Assembly (NCBI GenBank): GCA_022578965.1
Contig: MU400600.1
Location: forward strand, 62,001-126,000
Source of the DNA: Xylaria sp. FL1777
Taxonomy: Eukaryota > Ascomycota > Sordariomycetes > Xylariales > Xylariaceae
DNA: 64,000 nt
Direction: 5' to 3'
Under the pieces are notes generated by a model. It saw nothing but the letters and a program-made list of their open reading frames with translations. It was not told the origin of the DNA and did no database searches. Shown here in pieces: positions 55,660 to 64,000 of this stretch. Position 1 is the first letter of the stretch. The number at the start of each line of letters is the position of its first letter. Position numbers and translations under genes: made by a program.

Positions 55660-58123
55660 TTAGCGACCCATACTAAGCAGCCCCTCGATATACTTATTCG
55701 TATCGACGCCGATGCCCTGCGCAAGCCGGCTGGCGCCCTCGGCCCAGCTGCCACCGGCGCCGTTCTCCAAGTACGAGCCGCTACTGATGCCCCTAAGACC
55801 CGTGTGCTCCCCCGCGCGACGGATGAGGAAGATCTCCCTGCTGACCGTCTGCTTGGGGGCCATGTGCGCTGGGTCCGGGATGTGGGAGGCGTTACTGTCC
55901 AGTGAATCGTCCTGCTGTAGTGTCGGTATGATTGGTGGCTCCTGGGAAGTGGTCTCGGAGGTGCTGACGTTTTCCGATTCCGGGTTTGGAGATACCGGGG
56001 GCCGCTCTAGGATACGCGTCCAGACTACCCACCACCCCCGACTGGTCTTGCACGTCCGTTCAAGCTCTGAGTAGTCGGTTAACGTAGCCGCGTGTATGTT
56101 GAGAATCTGATTGTGGGTGTTGACGGCCTCGGCCCGCGACCAGGCAGGTACCGCATTTTCACGTAGCACCTCGGTTGGTGTGGGTATGTTCGGTATGGTG
56201 GAGTGGACAGTCATCGCCTTTGGGTCCCAGACAAGATCAAATATATGAGACGCTTTCTCTCCCACGTCTGGTTTGTCGGGTCGGTAAGCGGTGGATACTT
56301 CTAGGGGTTTCCGCAGCGGTGCGAGCTGGTGGTGGAGGGACCGGTAATGTCCTTCCCAAGCTAATGAGTCTGTCCTATTCCGAAAGAGAAAGGTGAATAT
56401 AAAGGGTTTGTTGACGTAGACAATTACACGCATTTTCTGCGTTTTGTTGCGATCCTGGCTGTCAAACTGGGAATTCGGATCCATATGATCCTTGTTGCCA
56501 GATTTCGTCAAGGTTAACTCCGTCGTCTGACTACCCAAATCCTCGACTTGCTGAGCCTCTGCTCGCTCCCCGTTGTCAAGTTCTACCGTGAGTGTTCGTA
56601 GTGGAATCCTAGAGTTATGTTCCGATGTCTCACTCTCATTGTCGCTTTGATTTCCACGTTCGCCCGTATCGATGCTGGGCTCTTCTAAGTCACCCAATAG
56701 TCCAATAAGATAATGCCCGCAGGTGTCGGAGGGTTTGTGTGAAGTAGGTTCACTGGCCTTGGAGGGCTGAGCAGCCTCTTTCGGCGAGGTTGTGCTTGCG
56801 TTTGCCTGGTCCTCAGATCCACCCAGACTCCAATGCGTCCCATAGCCCATCTTAAGATAGCTCATGAACTTATTCATGCTACCCTCATCAGACATCCCCT
56901 CGTCCTGTGCCAATTCAGATGCTTCTGACCTGTCAAGTTTCTGCGGCACTGAGTCACCTTTCGATGAGCCATAGCCAGCGGCTGTTGTCCTATCCGCATC
57001 GGTAACAGATTTGCGCCTCCTCCTCCTGGTTTGCCGTGTTGAAGCTGGGCCGTCCTTAACGCCATATGCATCTTCACCCCATGAATAAATGTCTTCCATC
57101 CAGGACGTGACATCGTATATCGACTTCCTGGACAGGGCACCGACGCCTAGGAAAATTGCGCCGTCTTCAACACTAGGTTCTTCTCCCGTCCCAAGCCATT
57201 GTCCCGAAGGTGAATCACGCTTATCGTCTTTCCCTGGCTCTGCTGTTGATGCGGATTCGGAGGAACCAAACCTCGAGACAACCAGATCCGTCAAGCCCTC
57301 AACCCTATCGACAAATCCCTCAAGTACTTCTCTCTCGCCGCTGCCGCGGTCTTCCTCACCTACGCCCACGCCAAGCTCGCCACACGCTGCGATCTTGATG
57401 CCCCTAAAGACATTGCTCGCTGGGTTGCCGTGTAGCATGACATCCCAAGTAGACAAGAAAAGGTCCCAGTACCGACTCAGTAATTTGATGAAGTTGGATC
57501 GCCTTGACTTGACGAAGAGCGCACTTAGAGACGATGCATGATGAAGCAAGAACACAGAATGTGCGCGCAACAGGTCGCGCATGAGCAGCGTGCTTGGCTT
57601 CAGTTCCCGTGACGAATACTCGACGTTTTCCGGCTGCTCATCCGTCTTGCCAGGAGTGGGCGATCCGATTCTTGGGGGAAGCGGGATCTTGCTGAGGTCG
57701 ATAGACTACATACGACGAAGAATGCATCAGTACCGATCTGCCGGGACGTATATGCAGACGTGCCTAACATACTGCCAGTATCCACCACCCGGGCTCGACC
57801 TCCTGCAAGACCACGCGAGTCTTCTCAGTCTCTATGGTGTTGACCGGCTTACCATCGGAAAAGCCACGGCTGAATTCGACCATTCCTTGAGCGAGGCCAA
57901 TCTGCCTTAGCCGCTCATTGCGTTCTTCCTGCGAGATGTCCGCCGTGGGCTTCCCGCGCGATCGATGACGCCGCTTCTGGGACTGGGTATTGACAGAGGC
58001 ATAGTAGACTATCTGATCATCTATCGTCTCGTCGGTTGCGCCGAGAGACGGGTTGAAGATGGCCAGAAAGCCCAATTGGGCGGGTACTATGGCCGTCTGG
58101 CTAGACATGGTAAGGTTTGTCAT
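55660..58123 (-). CDS. CCZ1: Vacuolar fusion protein Ccz1
   Basis: Two exons, complement(join(55660..57705,57773..58123)), 798 residues. The 67-nt intron (GTATGT..TGTAG) joins GWWILA to SIDLSKIPLPPRIG. The N-terminus VPAQLGFLAIFNPSLGATDE, then TIDDQIVYYAS, is the signature of the Ccz1 longin domain. The second longin-like part continues through PSTLLMRDLLRAHSVFLLHH. The middle is Ser/Asp/Glu-rich, and the C-terminal third is conserved again, including VIVYVNKPFIFTFLFRNRTD and ending RLAQGIGVDTNKYIEGLLSM. With Mon1, Ccz1 forms the exchange factor that loads GTP on Ypt7/Rab7 on late endosomes and autophagosomes before vacuole fusion. A second ATG at 58108 (MSSQTAIVPAQLG) has a better context (ACC before ATG) and may be the true start. 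Confidence 0.88.
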
Positions 58124-59354
58124 GACCGGAATAACGGAATTCCCAGGACAAGGAGAAGGAAAAGCTGACGTGAAATAGAATACGAGGGTAGACTACGAGC
58201 CGTCACCGTTGCGGTTCAACCGAGACCAAGTAAGATGCCTTCCCTTGAACACCAAGTTCACCCTACAAGCTACAGGTCAGTCAGCTTTGATAGCTAGGGC
58301 GAACTAGGTAGGTAATAGTTGCGTGATACCTACTAACGAATGCCGATAAGCGCTTCAGCTCAAGGGATACGGCATCGAACGAAGCTCGATGGCTGCTCTC
58401 GGCAGGCCCACAAACTGAAAACGAATGAAAGCGATTATGAGAAGTATGGAAGTAGTCGTAGGAAGAGCAGTTTGGTGGCAATCTACTACATGTAGGTTAG
58501 CCAGAGCTCCCTACCATCTTAGTCCCTGTAAGAGTACCCTACGTACCTGCGCATGTACCCAATGTCGGGTGCTGTATTAGCTCTCGTATGCTAAAACTTA
58601 TACTGCATTTTACCCCGCTGGCTTGCGTCACAGTTCGTGAGCTCTACTTGTTCATCTGCGCAGTTCTAACACGCTGCAGCTAATGAACCTAAATATGCGT
58701 ACCATCACAATCACGCAACTCTTTGTTCATCACGAGGGAACAGCCCCAAGATTCCTGTTACGGCTATTATCTATTTCTAGAAATAAAGCACCCCTAACAG
58801 TACAGTCGTCATAGCCCAAATTCCTAGCCCAGCTGTCCCTATATCGCTGGATGCATTTGTAAACCGTCTGGCTCGAATAGGCCAGGTGGTATAACTTATA
58901 CAATAGCCTGAGAAAAAAAAAAGTAGTAGGTTGTCCTACTGTTCCTCATTTGACGCCGCCTCCAAATGCTGATAGACGCTTTTCGCATCAGGGTCATGAG
59001 AAACTCTATGATTTGACCTGGCGAGAATTGTAGATCACCCGACACACTCGTTTTATGAGAGTGCCGATGGTACTCGCCCCTTGACAATAAAAAAAAAGGA
59101 ACCCATTTTCAGTAGGCCATACGATTGGAGACTAGAATTCCATCCTAACATTTCCACTATGTGGATGTAGATCGAAACACCAATCGTCCCGCCCCAATCA
59201 TCATAATTTACTTCAGTACGAATAGCTGGCCAGTTTTCCAGCTAAAAGAAGCCTCTAACCTCGGGGGAGTTGACCGCCACCTAGTGGTCGTAACCCGCAC
59301 CTCGTTGCCATGGACTGTGGTCTTGTTAGTGATTATTGGCTATAACAATAGTAA
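58124..59354. other. Spacer between CCZ1 and FLC gene
   Basis: 1.2 kb holding the CCZ1 promoter and the FLC 3' UTR. AT-rich, a few TAGGTA words near 58300, no supported gene. Confidence 0.55.
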
Positions 59355-61574
59355 TTAGCAGACGAACCTTGCGTTGTTTTGTGCCCTAAAACTCATGGGC
59401 GTGGAGTTATTTTGCGCCCGGAATGCGCTCGCCGATGAAGGGCCATACGGGCTTACTGATCTAGTTGAACTGCCGTTGACCGGGAATAAGGGCACCGACG
59501 GGTCTACAGGAGACCGAGGTTGGTTCTGCTGGTGATGAGGAGCAGGAGCAACCCCAGGAGGAATACTCAAATGGCTATCGGCTCGGCGCCTCATGGACGC
59601 TGATGATATTGACTCGTTATCGTCGTCCAAATCTAGCCCAGGCTTGTAGTATCCGGCCTTGTCGCCTCGAGCCGTCGCGGCCAGAGCATCAAGCTCGGTT
59701 GTACCCGTCAGCTGAGATTGAGACTTCATGAACGATGTTCGGTCATCAGCCATAAATTGGTACCGGGCATCGGGGTTCTTGCGGTAGAAGACCAAGGCAG
59801 TCGAAACAATAAGCATGAGGAGCAGCACAGTAGCGAAAATAGCATTGAGGAAGAAGAGAATTAAACCAATGACGCCGTTGACGAGGGCGGGTTGATCGAA
59901 GACGTCGGAGAAAATTAAAAGGAAAATGGCGTTGATGAAATTGACAACACAAATAGCAATGTTGAACGAGTTGGTGCTTTTGTCCATCCAAGGTCGGAGT
60001 ACGCTCACCGCAATAAGAGCACCAGCTTCGATTAAGAGGAATCCAATTGCTTGGGCAGTTCCGCTGCCTTGGGCAAATGCGATAAAAACCGACTTAACAA
60101 ACGTGTATCCAAGGACCGGAATTACGAAATAATAAGCCGAGGCCCTGAATTGAACGTAAAGGAAACCCCATTTGTTTAAGGCGTGGGGATCCGAAAATAG
60201 GATGTAGGCAGGATTACGGTGCATAGCAACGGAGCGACGTGCGATGCGAACCACCTTGAATGCGGCCCATCCAAGGGTAACCGTCATGCCAACCAGGAAG
60301 AAAATTGCCAATACGACCTCGGCAGGAGAATCGATTTGCGTAAATTCCCAGAGGCATAGGATAGTCATCTGTGGATAGCCGATAAGTGTCAATCGGAACA
60401 AAATTCCCTTCAGGATTGTCAGCCACCCATTGCGAAACTCGAGGAATGTATCGCTCTTCATCCACTTCCTCTTAGCAGCAAGTTCACAGTACCCCTTGAA
60501 TGCAGCAATACCGGCAATGGTGAAGACGACAAGCAGAGAGTAGAAAACAAGGCCTGTCAGAAACAGGTTTGTTGTTTCAATATGAGCCTTGAAGGCAACA
60601 CGCTGGATACCACGAACGATGTAGCTGCCAGAACCTGTCATGATATTACCCCGTTTCATCAGCCCAGTTGTAACACGGGGAAGAAGAGAGGCAGATCGTC
60701 GGTAGATGCCAACTGCTGCATCTGGCAAGACCGACAAAGCACGCTTCTCAACTTGAACGGAGACCGTAGTGAGCGAATCGAAGATGGTGGAAGGAGTGCC
60801 ACCGGTAGCGCGCTGGTACCAAGTGAAAATATCCTGCAAGAACTCTACATTGATGATGCCCATTGACCATTGAAAATCCTGTGTCCAAGACTGAACAACC
60901 GGAGGGAGATGGACACTCGTCATACCGAGGATAGCCTGAGCCTGGAAGAATCCAAAGAGGGACAAGGCACCCGAGGCAATGTGAGCGGCAGCATTAGCGT
61001 GGCCTAGACCGTTAAGGACTGCAGATGAGCAGAGCACAATGCCAGCGATGATGGCGAGTGTCCATTTCACACCTAGCAGATTAACAGTCTTGCCATTAGA
61101 GACGTCGGCCTCGACACAAGCCACGCTCTCCTTGGTGTCCGTGTTATTCAGGACGACACGAACAGTTGCATCTAAGTCAGGGAAAGTGAATGCAATTCCA
61201 GGAATCAGGCTCTTGGCGGATGGATCAACATCGAAGTTAAATTTGAGAGGAATTTTGCCAGCAGTCATAGGACAGAGACCAGCTAGTCCAAGATCGCATG
61301 GGTTGACACTCTGCTTGATGATTTGGTAGCCGTAGGCAACGACAGAAACATCGAAGCTGACGTATCCCTCAACAGATGATGTCGCAACAACGTCAACGGC
61401 AGCGGAGTTATTATTCGGGGTGTACACCACATTGAAGAGACTCGCGGTGAATTGTGAGTTCGGTTGACAGGAGTTGAGCGAAGTCGATGAGAGCATGGGA
61501 ACCTCGGCAGCACTCGGGCCTACTGTCGCAAGGGCGGACAGCAATAATGCTGACCGTACGTTGGGAAACCTCAT
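59355..61574 (-). CDS. FLC2: Flc/TRP-like membrane protein with ML-like domain
   Basis: Single exon, 739 residues. A signal peptide (about residues 1-23) is followed by an ML-like lipid-binding domain at about 24-165 with conserved cysteines (SCQPNS, NPCDLGLAGLCP, ACVEAD). The first TM helix is at about 171-190 (WTLAIIAGIVLCSSAVLNGL). A long polytopic region follows, with IETTNLFLTGLVFYSLLVVF, LTLIGYPQMTILCLWEFTQI, YYFVIPVLGYTFVKSVFIAF and ILFFLNAIFATVLLLMLIVS. The cytoplasmic tail from about residue 600 is hydrophilic and Ser-rich. This is the layout of the fungal Flc/Pkd2 family of TRP-like proteins, implicated in calcium homeostasis, FAD entry into the ER in yeast and wall integrity. Assignment to Flc2 rather than a paralogue is a guess. 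Confidence 0.88.
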   Translation of the reverse strand: MRFPNVRSALLLSALATVGPSAAEVPMLSSTSLNSCQPNSQFTASLFNVVYTPNNNSAAVDVVATSSVEGYVSFDVSVVAYGYQIIKQSVNPCDLGLAGLCPMTAGKIPLKFNFDVDPSAKSLIPGIAFTFPDLDATVRVVLNNTDTKESVACVEADVSNGKTVNLLGVKWTLAIIAGIVLCSSAVLNGLGHANAAAHIASGALSLFGFFQAQAILGMTSVHLPPVVQSWTQDFQWSMGIINVEFLQDIFTWYQRATGGTPSTIFDSLTTVSVQVEKRALSVLPDAAVGIYRRSASLLPRVTTGLMKRGNIMTGSGSYIVRGIQRVAFKAHIETTNLFLTGLVFYSLLVVFTIAGIAAFKGYCELAAKRKWMKSDTFLEFRNGWLTILKGILFRLTLIGYPQMTILCLWEFTQIDSPAEVVLAIFFLVGMTVTLGWAAFKVVRIARRSVAMHRNPAYILFSDPHALNKWGFLYVQFRASAYYFVIPVLGYTFVKSVFIAFAQGSGTAQAIGFLLIEAGALIAVSVLRPWMDKSTNSFNIAICVVNFINAIFLLIFSDVFDQPALVNGVIGLILFFLNAIFATVLLLMLIVSTALVFYRKNPDARYQFMADDRTSFMKSQSQLTGTTELDALAATARGDKAGYYKPGLDLDDDNESISSASMRRRADSHLSIPPGVAPAPHHQQNQPRSPVDPSVPLFPVNGSSTRSVSPYGPSSASAFRAQNNSTPMSFRAQNNARFVC

Positions 61575-63931
61575 GATGGAGGATTGTAAGTCGTTTCGAA
61601 ACAGATCTGAATATTAGGTATACGCTATACAAGATATCTCGCGTGGAGTTATCAATTACGCGCCTTTGTAAGGAGGCGGCTTCGTTGGTTGTTGTTGAAA
61701 GAGCGTGGACAATCAATCACATCGGCGAGTCTGGCGAAACCTGGATTCTAGACAAAGCAGCAGATGACCGTGTCTTCTCTGGGCCAACCAAGCACACGAG
61801 CCGTTGTGAATGTCGTGAGCGGGCGAGAGCAGATCGAGTAGTTACTGTCGTCCCTCTGGCCTTTCCAGTGAACCTGAGAAACGCTTTCTGGCGTTTGCAA
61901 TGAGCGAGTGGGTGCGTGTCGTCTTCGAAGTCGGGCAAAAAAGGGGGCTTGCACTACAAAGTAATGTCGGCGACACGACAAATGGCACAACAGTTCCCCT
62001 TCGCAGAACGGGAGCGTTGACAGTCGCGGTGTAATAAATCGATGAGAGTCGAAACCGAGACGAAAAGTCGAAATTAGTGGAGAGTGGCAGACGAAGAGAA
62101 ATGGGGTTTCAGAGAGTGACTTGGGTCGGTGATGTAGGTGGTTGTCGGTGGGTGTGGGCTAAGATTCCAAGAGGAGGGTGAGTGAGGGAGAGACTTCGAC
62201 ACCAGCGTCAGTAAGTTGTAAGGTTGGTTCGCAGAAACCTTGGGGGCTTTGGGGCTTGGGGCTTGGAGGATTCGTCTGAGCAGATTGGACAAGACAGACA
62301 AGACAGGACAAGAAAGGGGACAGTGGGGCACATGGACGCTATAGGTAGGTCGGGCGGTTGGTCAGGTACTTGGCAGTGTAGGTACACTGCACTAAGCCGG
62401 CTAGCCACTGACAGATACGGGTTCTTTGCAGTGGCGACGGACCGTTCTACGCAGTAAACTCTGCACCAGGGAGATCTGAAGCAGATCGAAGGGCTGGGCG
62501 GCTAGTGTGGGGCCACTTCAAGGTTGCTCAGTTGATTGAAACAATTCCAGTTTACAGTACCTAGCTGTGAGGCATGACATGTACAGTACAGTACGTATAC
62601 TTACATAACTTACGGTACGCGTCAACGAGCCGCTGGACAAGTTATGCTTCATTTTTAAAAATGGTACTCTATCATCTGCGACGCCGAACTCGCCTGCTAA
62701 TGACTCGGCTTTCAAACCAGAAATTGTTACCTAGTGATACATGTGATAAGCCTGTATCGCTACATTTGTATATTATCCGGACAACCCGCGCCAAATCATT
62801 ACTATACGACATACACAGGTTAGAGCCCGAAGTTTGGTGTCATCAATTCTGAGTAAATCGTATAGGCACGGTATATCGACTGCTTGCCACTCGTGTTACT
62901 GACGTCAAAACATCAGCCACGCCATGGATAGGCCATGGAGCTTATTAAATCATCACGCATCAACAGACTGACAGCCAATGCAGCAGATCTCTCGGATCTG
63001 CACATCTAGTGTGGACTACCGGTATTGTATGATAGGTAGCTTAATACAGCATTACACCATGCGTTTTCAGAATGTATGTGTAGTATTAGTATAATAGGTA
63101 TACGACTGTGTTGAACAAAACAGGTTGTGTTGCACGAATATGTCACGATGGTAACAATTGCATATGATCATATACTGAACCAACCCCCTACCTAGTAATG
63201 CACGGCCAACAATCCAGCTCGACCCGGCCACCATTCACCACATGAATAATATACGTAGTTGGGCAGTATTGACTGGGTCATTTGTTCAGTAAAAAAAGAA
63301 TACACATAGTGCGTAGAATAAAGAAAAAACCGAAACACGAGGGGCTCATGACATGACCTACAGTAGTAGACACAAGGCCTGCACTAGGTACGCAGTACTT
63401 CCGTCATTCAGCCCAGAGCACATTTTCGTGTCTGCGACAATGCATGTTTAGAAGGGTGCATCCCCAGCCAATCGAGTCCGACAGAGAGTCGCGTCCTTCA
63501 TTTCATCTCTGGTGCAGCCGCGAGCACTGCCACCCTCGGCCTCCCGAACCGCCAGCGTCGCCCCACTGGAGTCGCCTACTGTAGCAGTAGAACCCACTGA
63601 ATCACCGCCAATCATCATGAACCAACCCTCCCTGGGCACTGGCCAAGCCGATCCTTCGCCGGGGTCCTCTGAACTCTGAACTCTGCCCTGAAGCATCCAG
63701 GACCGTCAATCTACCGGTACATCTCGTAACCGATGCACCTTAGCTTATGCAATATTACGTATATTCATCCGATCAACGCTGGATCCAATCAACATCATCT
63801 TATTTATATTTATATGTACACTCCAATATGCATTATATTTCAACAACATAGGAACTCGTAGCTTTTTGAGCCTTCAGACTTACGCATATAAACATCGCTA
63901 GGAAGGAAACCTTTCCAATAGGTAAGTAAAC
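61575..63931. other. FLC promoter and right-end spacer
   Basis: 2.4 kb. The first kilobase is C/T-rich on the FLC strand (for example about 62080-62330), as expected of a long fungal 5' leader. The rest is AT-rich with GTAC/TAGGTA words. A minus-strand frame at 63448-63696 has no recognisable motif. Confidence 0.5.
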
Positions 63932-64000
63932 CTACGGATAGTCAGGATCGGGATGATTCGCCCATTCCCTCTCGGCCGCCCCAAACACCGTCAGGGTGTC
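63932..64000 (-). CDS. Possible 3' end of a minus-strand gene
   Basis: Read on the minus strand from the window edge, the sequence is open for 22 codons, TVFGAAEREWANHPDPDYP at its end, and stops at TAG (63934-63932). The composition looks like the hydrophilic C-terminus of a protein whose body lies right of the window. It is too short for a family call and could be chance. Confidence 0.4.
   Translation of the reverse strand, partial: DTLTVFGAAEREWANHPDPDYP

Overview
The window is nuclear DNA of a filamentous ascomycete (Pezizomycotina, most like Sordariomycetes). It has single-copy fungal housekeeping genes, short GT..AG introns of 54-160 nt with CTAAC/CTGAC-type branch sites, long gene-poor spacers and intergenic DNA scattered with a TAGGTA/TACCTA word. 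No operons, viral genes, CRISPR arrays or biosynthetic cluster were seen. Gene names rest on protein motifs I recognise; no database search was run.

Layout. 1-1027: 3' end of a coiled-coil protein gene. 1.0-11.5 kb: gene-poor block with at least one broken coding relic on the minus strand (about 3.7-5.1 kb). 11.5-14.3 kb: Vac7-like vacuolar regulator (+). 16.7-19.6 kb: splicing factor Prp1/Prp6 (-), divergent from a 15-exon 18S rRNA dimethylase Dim1 (+, 20.2-22.6 kb). 23.2-23.8 kb: small calcofluor-white-hypersensitive-type protein (-). 25.1-26.5 kb: dysferlin-domain Spo73/Mug65-like protein (+). 28.0-30.0 kb: hemerythrin-like protein swollen by simple-sequence insertions (+). 31.46-31.59 kb: tRNA-Lys(CTT) gene (-) interrupted in its T-loop by 55 bp that look like a spliceosomal intron. 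32.6-36.0 kb: Axl2-like protein (+). 38.6-40.5 kb: PP2C phosphatase Ptc2/3 (+). 41.4-43.7 kb: mitochondrial PPR-like protein (+). 44.5-46.3 kb: Dug1 dipeptidase (+). 48.7-49.9 kb: lysine methyltransferase Efm6-like (+). 53.5-54.4 kb: secreted Asp f 7-like barrel protein (+). 55.7-58.1 kb: Ccz1 (-). 59.4-61.6 kb: Flc/TRP-like membrane protein (-). The last 69 bp look like the 3' end of another minus-strand gene.

The genes work in unrelated processes: splicing and rRNA modification (Prp1, Dim1), vacuole and endosome traffic (Vac7, Ccz1), surface and polarity (Axl2, Flc, the secreted barrel protein), glutathione turnover (Dug1) and signalling (Ptc2/3). The strongest oddity is the interrupted tRNA-Lys gene. 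Next come the highly fragmented but fully reconstructable Dim1 gene and a stop-free 3n intron in Prp1. A poly-G run, a 10-N gap and a poly-C run at 47.4-47.6 kb mark a damaged piece of assembly.
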